Shown here: positions 46,440 through 57,200 of the stretch, piece by piece | Numbering within the stretch: the first letter of the stretch is position 1 | Layout of the letters: each line of letters opens with the position of its first letter | NCBI GenBank assembly: GCA_933228765.1 | Contig: OW121774.1 | Span: 21,977,421-22,041,420 of the forward strand | Direction of reading: 5' to 3' | DNA length: 64,000 bases | DNA from: Miltochrista miniata | Lineage: Eukaryota > Arthropoda > Insecta > Lepidoptera > Erebidae | Translations under genes and position numbers: made by a program | Notes under the pieces: generated by a model | Told to the model about the DNA's origin: nothing | The model's input: only the letters and a program-made list of their open reading frames with translations | Databases searched by the model: none

Positions 46440-46935
46440 CAAAGCCAACCCCAACTTTGTTGGGGTTGGGAAAAGGTTCAATGGATGACAGCGCTCCACA
46501 CACTGGTAGAGTGCACGGCGTAGTCAGGTCCTCGTGGTGGGTCTGGACGTGGACACTCTCTCGCTCGGGACCATGGTGTGAACCATGTGAGCCAGCGGGA
46601 GTAAGTGGGACGCAGCGCCGCCTCGACCTGCGAGCAGGTCATGTGAGCGAAGGAGGCGGCGGGACAGGAGAGGGAGAGAACTCTCCGCGACCCGAATTCC
46701 GCCGAGACGTGAGGGATTCACGCAAGCCGTCCCTTAGAAGCGGGTTCACACCCGAAACCCCCCAAAGACGCGGGATAACACACGAACCGCCCCCTAGGCG
46801 AGGCCGCAGTGGTAGCCGTAGGTCTGTTGGGAGTCCTGGGACATCCTTCCGAGGGCTTACCCGGGGCTTCCAACCATAGGCTGTTGGGCGTTACTTGAGG
46901 ATTTTTAGTTGGTAGGAATCCGGCATAGCATTCAT
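46440..46935 (-). repeat. C repeat with GC-rich extension
   Basis: Read on the minus strand it begins TGCCGGATTCCTACCAACTA, then GGGTAAGCCCTCGGAAGGAT and CCACTGCGGCCTCGCCTAGG. It continues through TGAATCCCTCACGTCTCGGC into a GC-rich 200-bp stretch ending CCTTTTCCCAACCCCAACAA. A plus-strand frame across it is rich in Arg, Gly and Ser and shows no known domain. It is probably the 5' part of a retroelement, but unproven. Confidence 0.55.
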
Positions 46936-47489
46936 ATAAAATTCATATAAAAGAATAATTTCATTCATTGATGGATGATGATGAAATTATTCTTTTGGTG
47001 TTAAAAACATTTATTGTTAAAAATTACAGAGAAACATAAATTATTACATTTATATATTTACACTATTAGCACCTAAACTAAACCTGAATAAGGCCCCCGT
47101 GGCATTGATGTTTATTTTATTTATTCTTTTTAAAATCTTCCTTTTAAACCTCTGACGAACACGAGGAATACACTGTGTATCTCTGTGAACTGTGTGTCTG
47201 TCTGTGGCATCATAATTATAGTGCGAAACCGATGAATCGGTTTTGATACGGTTTTTGTTAAGTGAAAACTTTTTACGGCGTGTTAGGCCTTCCTTCAGTA
47301 CCTACCGGTGAAACGCTTGAAGTCGCTATATTGTTACGCTAACCGATTACCTCTGACACGTCGACAGCTAGTGCTGATTTCGATTCCTATTCCGGTTTCA
47401 ATTTCAAATAATTACTTAATTTCAAATAGGTACCTAATTATCTAATTGTTCGCGTTTTCAGTTCTGGCGGCTTTCCGGAGTTCCATTGG

Positions 47490-47693
47490 TTATCTATATT
47501 AATATTAAAAAGAGGAAAGATTTGTTTTTTTGTTTGTTTGTAACGAATAGGCTCCGGAGCTACTGGACCGATTTGAAAAAATCTTTCACTGTTGGGAAGC
47601 TACACTCTTTGCCGTGAACATAGGCTATATTTTATACCCGTATTCCCACGGGAACGGGAACTACGCGGGTAAAACCGCGTGACGTCGGCTAGT
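47490..47693 (+). repeat. A2 repeat copy
   Basis: TATTAATATTAAAAAGAGG, CTACACTCTTTGCCGTGA and ACCGCGTGACGTCGGCTAGT mark a nearly complete copy. Other A2 copies are at 18232-18434 (+), 27562-27768 (-), 40061-40258 (-), 41338-41538 (+) and 60358-60807 (interrupted). Confidence 0.8.
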
Positions 47694-47697
47694 ATTT

Positions 47698-48310
47698 TTA
47701 TAAAGGCCGATGTGATCGAAGCAGCTCTGGGTCTAGGGGGGGGGCAAGCCGGGGCCCACGCCCCGGGCGGCAAAATCATGGGGGCGGCAAATCAGAGGGC
47801 GAGAAATTCAAATTATTCAGACAAATGCACAACTCATCAGTTAATTTTTGGGCGTGGTTATAAATCTTCTATTACGCAACACAAAAACAATTTGACGAGA
47901 TGTCATGGGAAGCTCATTAATACAAACATTCCATCTTGTTCAACTCTTCAAAGAAATAATGATAGTATGTAGGTAATCGAAATTTTGCCGCCCGGGGCAT
48001 AGCGTCTTTGGCTGCATTCTACCGGATCTATCACGAAGAGTGTTTTAAAGAGCCAGAACAGCGATTCACAAGATGGTCCTCTGTCCAAGTGCCGCTCCCA
48101 GTCAGCTTCGAATGACCAGGGGCGACCTGAGAGGAGGAAAAGAGGCGGCAAATCGTGATGAATCCCCACCAGGACCTAACCGCATTTAACAATGGGTTTT
48201 AGAAAACCTGATTGATTTAAATGAGGGAAAGCTGAAAGGGGGGGGGGGGGGGTTCTGGATGAATAGGGGCGGCGCGGCGTATTATGTTTTTGCCCCGCCT
48301 AAAAAAATCT
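47698..48310. mobile_element. GGGGGCGGCAAA-rich element, probably hAT-like
   Basis: It is bounded by G-rich sequence: CTAGGGGGGGGGCAAGCC at 47731 and TAGGGGCGGCGCGGCG at 48265. It contains GGGCGGCAAA at 47765, 47780 and (minus) 47987 and 48150. The central 47805-47960 region is AT-rich and reads SNYSDKCTTHQLIFGRGYKS, too short to identify. The family assignment is a guess from the G-rich ends. Confidence 0.35.
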
Positions 48311-48796
48311 CTAGATCCGGGGTTGGATCGAAGTAGTTACATTTTGAATTCACAGAAGAATTTGTAACAGAAGGGGCAATTACGTCACTCGTTATGTCAA
48401 CTGTCAGTGATTTAAGGGCGGCGCGTTACAAATTTCTAGGTACTGAAAACTCGCTGAAAGAAGCTGAGTTGGGAAACTGAGAGGCTCGCTGTCGCCCCGA
48501 GGGCAATGGAGAGGGCTATGCTCGGAGTGTCCCTTCGTGATTGAATCTGCAACGAGGGAATCCAAAAGAGGACCGGGGTCACTGTTATCAGTGACCCGGG
48601 TCCTCTTACAGCTTGAAAGTCATTACTTTTATTTTATGGGAAACTTCTTAATTATTGAAGTGAAACTTCTCTATCGGCGTTGGAAAAAATTTAGCGTCAC
48701 GTCACGTTTCTTCGTTACGGCGCCATCTTTGTTTTCGTCCCCACCACGGTGGATTCGAATTAAGAGTACTTTATCCAGGGATAGCATGTCGTTTGT

Positions 48797-49163
48797 AGAT
48801 TTTTGGACTTTTGTACTTTGGGACTTTGGGCTTTTGGACTTTTGGGCTTTTGGGCTTTAGGGCTTTTCGGCTTTTGAGCTTTTCGGCTTTTGGGCTTTTC
48901 GGCTTTTCGGCTTTTCGGCTTTTGGGCTTTTCGGATTTTCGGCTTTTCGGCTTTCGGGCTTTTCGGCTTTTCGGCTTTTCGGCTTTTCGGCTTTTGGGCT
49001 CTTGGGCTTTTCGGCTTTTCGGCTTTTCGGCTTTTGGGTTTTTGGGCTTTTGGGCTTTTGGACTTTTGGACTTTTGGACTTTTGGACTTTTGGACTTTTG
49101 GACTTTTGGACTTTTGGACTTTTGGACTTTTGGACTTTTGGGCTTTTGGGCTTTTGGGCTTGA
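48797..49163 (+). repeat. Minisatellite of 8-9 bp units (CTTTTGGA / CTTTTCGG)
   Basis: About 45 units of 8 or 9 bp: outer CTTTTGGA units flank a central run of CTTTTCGG and CTTTTGGG. Because 8 is not a multiple of 3 and no unit makes a stop, all frames on both strands stay open, which creates long false reading frames. It is related to the array at 22691-23192. Confidence 0.9.
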
Positions 49164-49228
49164 AAAATAAGGTTATGAAGAAGTTTCACTTCTTACGTGT
49201 GTACACTAGTACACGCACACATTTTTTT

Positions 49229-49685
49229 TTAGGGTTCCGTTACCCAAAGGGTAAAAACGGGACCCTATTAATGAGACTTCGCTGTCTGTTTGTCTGTCCG
49301 TCACGAGGCTGTATCTCAGGAACCGTGATAGCTAGAGAGCTGAAATTTTCACAGATGATGTATTTCTGTTGCCGCTATTACAACAAATAATAAAATCAGA
49401 AAAAGGGGGTGTCAAGGGGGGCTATCATACAACCAACGTGCTTTCTTGCGGTTTTTTGTTACGGAACCCTCTGTGCAAACTTAGCCGTTTTTTTTTCTTA
49501 TTTTAGTATTATTTTGTTGTTCTAGCGGCAACAGAAAATGACAGAAATATATCATCTGTGTAAATTTCAGCTATCTAGCTATCACGGTTCCTGAGATACA
49601 GCCTCGTGACGGACAGACAGACAGATGAAGAAGTCTCATGAATACAGTCCCGGTTTTACCGCTGGGTACGGGACCCTATAAAGAG
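49229..49685. repeat. Two P repeats in inverted orientation
   Basis: 49229-49395 (plus) starts AGGGTTCCGTTACCCAAAGG and runs through CTGTCTGTTTGTCTGTCCG and CAGGAACCGTGATAGCTAGA. 49490-49685 (minus) is a second copy facing it. This family (GGGTTCCGTACCCAAAGGGT) is widespread in Lepidoptera. Other copies are at 2590-2775 (-), 18765-18925 (+), 45957-46115 (+) and 52085-52245 (-, diverged). Confidence 0.75.
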
Positions 49686-49849
49686 TAGGGTGAATAAGAG
49701 TGGAAATTGGTGGATTGGGCTTTGTTAAGAGCGTGGCGATATCTATTTCATGGTGACTCTAAAGAACCAGTCCGTCCGTACCAAAAAACGGTGAAACAAC
49801 ACGTTTGTTCATTTCTTGTATAATGTATTATTTCTATGCGTCGTACCCG

Positions 49850-52058
49850 TGGTGGCGGCTTTGTTTTGCCTCAGAGGATCTGGATTCTTGTGCTATAGCA
49901 GTCGCTGAGGGGATCTTGGAGGGTATGGAATGCTACATTCCCAACCGCTGGATCCCTGTAGGTGCAAAAAAGCGACCGTGGTTCAATCGGCTCTGCAGAG
50001 AAGCTCTAATGCAGAAAGAATCTGCCTACAGAGCTTGGACCACGGCTCGTGCAAATTCAGATCCAAACATCTCTGAGGTAAAACGCAAATTAAATGCCGC
50101 CTCGAGGTCCAGTAAAAGAGCAATTGTCAAGGCCAAGTTCGATTTCGTCGGCAGAATTGGCGAACGGCTAGCAAGCTACCCTTCAGGAAGTCGTGAATTT
50201 TGGTCGCTTGCCAAAGCTGCCGAGGGAAACTTCTGTAGGTCAGGATTACCACCCTTGCTTAAACCCGACGGTAGTTTGGCCCAGAGTGCCAAGGAGAAAG
50301 CCGACCTTTTGGGTAATCTCTTTGCCTCTAACTCGACCATGAGCGACGGGGGTGCTTTACCGCCGGGCATTCCGAGTTGTGGCACTTCCATGCCGGAAGT
50401 TAAATTTACACAGCGGAATGTCCGGCGGGAGCTTCGATCCCTGGACGTTCATAAGTCGAGTGGGCCAGACGGCATTCCCGCGGTGGTACTAAAGCATTGT
50501 GGTCCAGAGTTGTGTCCGGTACTTACACGTCTTTTCGCACTTTCCTATTCCATGCAACAAGTCCCGGCGTCGTGGAAGATCGCGTATGTACATCCTGTAC
50601 CCAAGAAGGGTGACAGGACCGACCCGGCCAATTACAGGCCTATAGCCGTCACCTCCCTTTTATCCAAGGTGATGGAGCGTGTAATTAATACACAGCTCCT
50701 GGGGTACCTTGATGAACACGACCTGCTCAGCGACCGGCATTACGGTTTCCGTCACGGTCGCTCGACGGGCGATCTTCTTGTGTACCTAACACACCGATGG
50801 GCGGCGGCTATCGAGAGTAAGGGTGAGGCTCTAGCAGTGAGCCTCGACATCTCTAAAGCCTTTGACCGGGTCTGGCACCGTGGTCTTCTTACGAAATTGC
50901 CCTCATATGGACTACCTGAGAGATTATGCGGATGGGTGTCCAGCTTCTTGGCCGGTAGAAGCATCAGGGCCGTCGTTGACGGCAGCTGTTCAGACTGCAT
51001 GACCATAAACGCTGGAGTACCGCAAGGCTGTGTTGTCCCCTACTCTGTTTCTGCTGCATATCAATGACATGTTGTCTATTGATGGCATTCATTGTTATGC
51101 GGACGACAGTACGGGGGACACTTGTTACACGGGCCGCCCCGGTATATCTCGGGACACAGTAGAGGAAAATCGTGAACAGCTTGTGTCTGAAATCGAGGCT
51201 ACTCTTACTAGAGTGTCCGATTGGGGTGGACAAAATCTTGTCCAGTTCAACCCTTCCAAGACACAAGCGTGTTTTTTCACCGCTAAGCAAACCCCAATTA
51301 CTGTAGCGCCGCAATTTCAGGGCACATCTCTTTCCATCTCCAAAAGTATAGGGATCCTTGGCGTTGACATCTCCAGTGACGTTCAGTTCCGTAGTCATTT
51401 GGAGGACAAGGCTAAGCTGGCGTCCAAGAAGCTAGGTGTGCTCAACAGGGCGCGGCGGTACTTCACTGCGGCGCAAACACTGCTTCTCTATAAGTCGCAA
51501 GTGCGGCCGCATATGGAGTACTGCTGTCACCTCTGGGCGGGAGCACCTGAATATCAGCTTCGTCCATTTGGCTCGGTGCAAAGACGAGCTGTAAGAATTG
51601 TCAACGATCCTGTACTTACAGCTGGTGTGGAACCTCTTCGCGACAGGAGAGACTTTGCCTCCTTATGCGTGTTCTACCGCCTGTACAATGGTATGTGCTC
51701 TGAGGAATTGTTTGATATGATGCCCACGGCTATGTTCTATCATCGCACCGCTCGCCACAGACAGGGAGTTCATCCTCACACTCTGCGTCCGGTGCGTTCC
51801 AGCACGGTTAGATCCGATAGGTGTTTTCTTCCGCGCACGCTTAGGTTGTGGAATGACCTCCCTGCCTCGGTTTTCCCAAACGCCTACAGTATGGGGTTCT
51901 TCAAAAGGGGTCTTAGAAGGTTTTTACAGGGTCGGCAGCGCGAGTGTGGCACCTCTGGTGTTGCAAACGTTCATAGGCTGCGGTGACCACCGGTCCTTCT
52001 GGTGGGCCGTATGCTTGTCTGCCACCTTAGTGGTATAAAAAAAAAAAAAAAAAAAAAA
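49850..52058 (+). mobile_element. Jockey/CR1-superfamily LINE, 5'-truncated, with poly(A)
   Basis: It contains the region after the endonuclease, the whole reverse transcriptase and the C-terminal domain, then about 50 bp of 3' UTR and an A run at about 52037-52058. The endonuclease domain and 5' end are absent. No clear target duplication was found. Its last ~180 bp recur as separate truncated copies at 12052, 12340, 37619, 42131, 43395 and 57325, so this is the reference copy for that family here. Of all LINEs in the window it is the least damaged. Confidence 0.9.
49853..51986 (+). pseudogene. LINE reverse transcriptase, one frameshift
   Basis: The first part (to about 51030) carries KRPWFNRLCREALMQKESAY, SSGPDGIPAVVLK, VHPVPKKGDRTDPANYRPIA, YGFRHGRSTGDLL, AVSLDISKAFDRVWHRGL and the GVPQG motif. 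The second (from about 51030) carries LSPTLFLLHINDML, then the catalytic CYADDST motif and ends GFFKRGLRRFLQGRQRECGT. The two lie in different frames; the break falls in a GT repeat in the tgtgttgtcc stretch at about 51030-51036, consistent with loss of one GT pair. Otherwise the frame is clean over 2.1 kb, so the insertion is probably recent. It makes single-strand cDNA at target sites in intact relatives (family knowledge). Confidence 0.88.
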
Positions 52059-52239
52059 AGGCAAACCCCCCGCCCCTCATATACATATTTTTTTCTATTT
52101 TTAGTATTTGCTGACACTGCGGCAACAGAAATACACCATCAATTAAAGTTTCTACTATCACATTCGTGAAATACAACCTGGTGCGGCTGGTGCCACACAG
52201 ACAGCGAATTCTCAGTACTTAATAAGATTCCGATCCCGA

Positions 52240-52505
52240 ACAACGCGTGCCGAGCAGAGATGCCACTCATACACAGTGGAGAGAATCTTCGCCAGACCGA
52301 GCGTTTCAAAAGATCGTTCCTCTGTCGAACTATAAAAACTTGGAACGACCTGCCCGCACACGTGTTTCCCTCATCTTACAATCCCGGGTTCTTTAAGGGC
52401 CGCCAACTTGAGGACCACTGTCAGAAGTGGCCCCCAATTGCTAGATGCGCCACGGCTTTCTATCAGGCTGGTGGCGACGTCAATTTGGCGAGCTGAACAT
52501 AAAAA
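52240..52505 (+). mobile_element. LINE 3'-end fragment, family 2, internally deleted
   Basis: It encodes FKRSFLCRTIKTWNDLPAHV then FPSSYNPGFFK, joined directly to GGCCGCCAACTTGAGGACCA; the copy at 55279 retains about 20 bp more at this point. It ends GGCGAGCTGAACATAAAAAAA. Confidence 0.75.
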
Positions 52506-52777
52506 AAATATCTTTTTTTTTTCAGCCTCTAGGTACGAAACGGAACCCTGAAAATCAAATCGGCGCACCCGTCTTACCCAATAGGCACAGCGAATCATTT
52601 TTTGCAACAACATCATGTATTTAGCACCATTAAAGGCGTTGCCCTGCAACAGTTGGTATGCACTAGTCACGACTGTTACCAACTTTGTTAAATTTGCATT
52701 AATTCAGTTGTAATTGTTGCAACCGAGGCAGCTGGCGCCGAGTCGTGACGCTTTCGAATATTACCTACCTATTTACA

Positions 52778-53020
52778 CAGCCCCGTGTGGCGACGGGTAC
52801 GAGTACAAAATGTCGCCACCCCAATACATAACGAGGGTGTCGTAAGAGGCGAGTAAGGGAAAAAAGATCCATTGCGTAGAGAAGGAAAACTCAAAATGAA
52901 ACCCGGTTGTCAGTAAATGTCAATCGTTAAGCCAAGTTAAAGGCCTTATAAGCGGCTTGAAAATTTACAAGAGCGGGTCGCGGCGACTTGCGCCTGTCCA
53001 TTTCAACACGGCAATAGGCT
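52778..53020 (+). mobile_element. SINE with alternative head (tail lost)
   Basis: The head is CAGCCCCGTGTGGCGACGGG, then TACAAAATGTCGCCACCCC and GGGTGTCGTAAGAGGCGA. The shared body CCCGGTTGTCAGTAAATGTC follows, to CAACACGGCAATAGGCT. It has the same head as 3081-3410 and 59418-60110. Confidence 0.8.
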
Positions 53021-53026
53021 GCACTT

Positions 53027-53215
53027 CAGACTCGTGACCACACTATTGTGACGAACGTATAATACCTGTTACTCGTGGTCACACTAGTGTGTGACGAACG
53101 TTAATACCTGTTACTCGTGGTCACACCAATGTACTAGCACTGATTCACTGCAGTTGCTCGTGCTCCCCCACTGGTGTAATATATGTTGCTTGGGGTCACG
53201 CTGGTGTGACTATAA
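53027..53215. repeat. Minisatellite, unit about 50 bp, 3-4 degenerate copies
   Basis: CGTGGTCACACTAGTGTG..ACGAACGTTAATACCTGTTA recurs with variation (53031, 53070, 53118, about 53190). It lies between a SINE and the R1 fragment. Confidence 0.7.
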
Positions 53216-53390
53216 TATAATACACGTTCCCCATCAGGGTACCGGCCGATCGTGTCCGACGAGGTGTGCAAGCTCTTTGAGGGCATTATTGCACAACGCC
53301 TCGTCGGGCACCTCACACGTGTGGGGCCTGATCTGACGGATAGCCAGTTTGGCTTCCGTCGGGGGCGCTCCACGAAATGGACATAAACTA
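53215..53390 (+). pseudogene. R1-like LINE reverse transcriptase fragment
   Basis: The frame encodes YRPIVSDEVCKLFEGIIAQR, LVGHLTRVGPDLTDSQFGFR then RGRST (with one slip near the start). This is the block 2-3 region of R1-clade LINE reverse transcriptase (YRPI.LLDE..KLFE ... Q.GFR.GRST). It is cut off on both sides. Confidence 0.8.
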
Positions 53391-53397
53391 CCAAAAG

Positions 53398-53575
53398 GCT
53401 ATAAACGATCACTGTTATAGTAAGCAACATTTACTGTAGCCGGTCAATGATGGGTAACCACCACGTGAACACTTTTTTACATTTATTTCCAAGTGTTTCC
53501 GTGCTTCGGAAGGCCCTTTATAAAATAAATAGGTACCTACATACATACCATCACGCTTATGTCTTCGAGGGGATA
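53398..53575 (+). mobile_element. 5S-headed SINE with most of the body deleted
   Basis: AACGATCACTG..AGTAAGCAAC and TGATGGGTAACC form the 5S-like head. TTCCGTGCTTCGGAAGGCCC follows, then a jump to a tail-like CACGCTTATGTCTTCGAGGGG. It directly follows the R1 fragment. Confidence 0.7.
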
Positions 53576-53654
53576 AACAGTGAAGTATTGCACACGCAGA
53601 TGCTTATCTCTGCAGATCGAACAATAAAACAAAATTACGTTATTTAATAGTATT

Positions 53655-54123
53655 AATATTTATTGTTAAAATAACACCAGATCACAATACATTCTTAATA
53701 TATTAATTTGACAATATAATGAAATATGAACTAATTGTTATACTTTTAACTCCGACTGAATTTAAACAACATACAATACAATTATTAACACTGTCCATAA
53801 TTGGAACCAGTGTTTTTTTAGACGAAGCCGAGTGTAAGACCTGTTAAGACAGACATAAAGAATTTATTAATACATTTATACTCATATTATAAGTAAGTAC
53901 TTAGATCTATGAGATGTATTTCGTTTAGATTTACCTCTGTTAAAAAGAATGAAGGCACCTGTCTTCATAGAAAAACATAAATAAGTAGAACTATTTTAAT
54001 AAATAAACCTCTATCTGAAAACCAAACTATTATAGAATTTTTGAGTACATTAAAAAACAATAATAGAAAAATCGAGCATAAAGGGCAAAAATTATTTGTT
54101 GAAGACATATTAATATCTTAGAT
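53655..54123 (-). other. Probable SELENOS 3' UTR and poly(A) signals
   Basis: This AT-rich stretch downstream of the stop codon is free of recognisable repeats. AATAAA occurs on the minus strand at 53664-53659, and another at 53878-53873. Either could end the transcript. The extent is inferred, not shown. Confidence 0.5.
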
Positions 54124-54215
54124 CTATCGTCCGCAGCCCCCGCCGCCACACTTGGACTTCTTGGGAGGCCTGTACGAGGAGGTCGAAGCGCCCGCGCTCA
54201 GAGGCAGGTAGTCTC
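54124..54215 (-). CDS. SELENOS: SELENOS terminal coding exon (Cys in place of Sec)
   Basis: After the acceptor TTCCAG/CCAG, two bases complete Arg, then 29 codons end in CGA and TAG at 54126-54124. The peptide begins DYLPLSAGASTSSYRPPKK and ends SKCGGGGCGR. PLS..G..SSYRP corresponds to the vertebrate PLSGEGGGACSWRP segment. The Cys near the end (TGC) replaces the Sec of vertebrates, so no UGA recoding is needed; the upstream Cys in KCGG could form the redox pair. A damaged second copy of this exon lies at 54955-55247. Confidence 0.92.
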
Positions 54216-57200
54216 CTGGAATAGCGTGTTAGCTCTTTAGTTTTATTATATCCTGGTACTTAACATGTAAATGGTGGTCTGGACGAGTTCGCTTTTAGCG
54301 GTAAGAACACCCATTGAATACATACACAAATGCATACATACATGCATGAAATACTGTCCCCTGGAAAAGCATGAGGGCTCTTTCTTTAGTTTTATTATAT
54401 CCTGGTACTTTACATGTAGAAGGTGGTCTGGAAGAATGCACTTTTAGCGGTAAGAGGTTCAGGTTCATCATCACGCCTTTATCCACGAAGGGGTAGGCAG
54501 AGGCATATTATATACTTACCCACATTTCACCTTTTTTTATAATTTGTCCCACGTAATACGTTGTGAGCCGTATTGCCGTGTTTAAATGGACAGGCGCAGG
54601 TTGTGACTGCCTGCTGTTGAAATAAAGCCTTCACAACTTGGTTTAACGACTGCCATTTTACTGGCAACCGGGACCAACGGCTTAACGTGCCTTCCGAAGC
54701 ACGGAAACGCTCAAATAAATGTCTCAAAGTGATCACATGGATGGTCACCCATCCATGGACCGGCCGTAGTGAAAGTTGCTTACTGCAGTGATCGTTTACA
54801 GAACACTGAGTCAGCGGGGCCACGAGCGCTTCCGCGGTAAGAGGACCCATTGAATAATACAAAATTATATAAATGTCTATTAGTCACGCCTTAATTCCCG
54901 AAGGGGGTAGACAGAGGCAATCTATGCACATATAAAGCCATTAATATCTTAGATCTATCGTCCGCAGCCTCCGCCGCCACACTTGGGACTTCTTGGGAGG
55001 CCTGTATAAGCCCCGCACGTTTATATTGCGCTTGGCGGCCATCTTGGTGACCATTTGGTGACGTATGTCCGTCGAGCACTCAGTACTAAAAAAAATTCCG
55101 TACGCAGCTTCGTTAGGCCAGCGCGCGCTCGCGCTACGTCACGATGACGTCACTTAGCTATCATTATAACAAGGTTCCAGCGCATTACCAACTTGCGGGG
55201 TTTATACGAGGAGGTCGAAGCGCCCGCGCTCTGAGGCAGGTAGTCCCCTGGAACGTTTTATCGTATCATACCATATGCCTACTTCAAAAGATCGTTCCTC
55301 TGTTGAACCATAAAAACCTGGAACGACCTGCCAGCGCACATGTTTCGCTCATCTTGCAATCCTGGGTTCTTCAAGCGGAGCGTGAAGAGGCACATCACAG
55401 GGCCGCCAACTTGAGGACCACTGTATTTAGTCTTACAGACTGGGACAGTGGCCCCCAATTGCTAGATGTCGCTGTGACTTTCCATCAGACGGTGGCATCA
55501 TTTTGGCGAGCTAAATATTAAAAAAGATCAGGGGTGGCCAACCGGTCGAGCGCGATCGGCCCGATCGCAGCCGTTAATACGGTCGATCGCGGCACGGCGG
55601 GCGGATCGACGTTAACAAAAGGAAATTGCAACTTGTGGCTGATATCGACCACGACCTAATCTGCATTTCCCAATGGTGCTCTAAATACCTGAGCGGTTTT
55701 AATACCCGTAAAATACTGGCTAATGCCTTTAAAGCTAAAAACACCCTTTCCTACCTATACTTTCTCTTCAGACTGTGACAATTCCTTTTTAGAACAATCT
55801 TGTCTTGCACCATAAACTTTCGTCGTGAGCTCAATCAACAATAAAAAAAAAGCTATATTGGGCTAACCTCGCGATAACCAGAATTCCTGAACAAAGTAAG
55901 GCGAATTTTCACGCCGCAGCGTGTACTCTACAAGACCCAGATTCGTCCCTGCGTCGAATACTGCTCTTACCTAGTACTTGTTAGGCGCAATGCAGCCACG
56001 TGTACGAGGGCTATAATGCCCGCCTTCCACTGCGAGCGAGTCGGACCCATTACGGACTCCGCTATACTCGTAACGACGATTTTCATACATGTCCTTCCAC
56101 CAAAGCAGACATGACATGTATCGAATATCATCGTTACGAGTATAGCGGAGTCCGTAATGGGTCCGACTTGCTCGCAGTGGAAGGCGGGCATAAGGGGGTC
56201 AAAAGGGCTCTCAAAGTAGCTATAAAGCGAGGCAAGTGGTTGACCCGCGAAGACCCTGGAGCAGAACCCATTGGAGCGCCCTTAACTTGTGGTGAGTGAA
56301 CTTCGCCCTAAAGCGCCCCCACTAAATCAGAGCCTCCCGTCGGAGACTGGCGAGTATCTTGGTTTCCCTATTCCCATCGAAAGGTGAGAAACGAATTCCT
56401 CCGCGTGTGGGTCCAGTCTCCACCTGACGCGGATTATGGCAAGTACGAGTGCCCGAAGTCACCGAGGGTACGTTATGGGCGGCAGTGCTGCACCTTAAAT
56501 TCCCCACCGATCTAGACCGAGAGTGGATCCTGGGTCTCGGAGAAGTTGGGCCTCGGGCTCTTCAGCACAAGCCTTAAAAACGGGGAAACAGGTCCTGATC
56601 TGAAAGGCGGGGTGGCCGGTCTTCCCATCCGAGTACTGGCCGATGGGCTTGATTTGGCGGATAGTCAGAGTCCTGACAGGAGAACCACCACCTTGCCCCG
56701 CGATGGTCATCGCGAGGCAAGGTGGTGATGTCTGTGTCTCTTGACACCGCCAACGCCTGTAACGCCTTGCCCTGGAGCTGCGTTATGGATGCACTCAATT
56801 ATCACGGAGTGTCTTCCTGCTACTGCTGTCGAATTGTCGGGGCTTATGTGCCGTGGAGGTTATAATTCACCGAAGTTGGCTAGGGGACGGCCGGCAAGAA
56901 GTTTCGTACGGTGTTCCTCAAGGATCGGTCTTAGGTCTACTTCTGTGGAATATCGGCTACGATTGCTTGAGCTTGATACTCGATAGCCGATTGTATGGAG
57001 ACTGACGAAACTGCCAGTCACACTCTTATGGAATGCCCAGAACTGGCCAGATACAGGGCTAAACACTTCGGTACACCGAGGTCGCTCCAGGAAGTCGTCG
57101 GCAACGTGAAGAGTCTGCTAGACTTCCTGGAGGAACTGGGATGGCAGTAGCCATACCACAACCCCCCACGCAAAATAGGCGCAAAATGACGTCGAGTTGC

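Noticed and set aside
46457..46879. 140-residue plus-strand frame rich in Arg/Gly/Ser as a host protein
   Set aside because: It overlaps a C repeat on the opposite strand, and its bias follows from GC-rich sequence. No domain seen.
48566..48607. 19-bp-arm hairpin resembling a bacterial terminator
   Set aside because: The setting is eukaryotic, no gene ends there, and no T run follows. It is just a small inverted repeat.
48811..49390. Long open frames across the second minisatellite
   Set aside because: Same cause: stop-free 8-bp units. Composition is only Phe, Leu, Gly, Trp or Lys, Ser, Pro.
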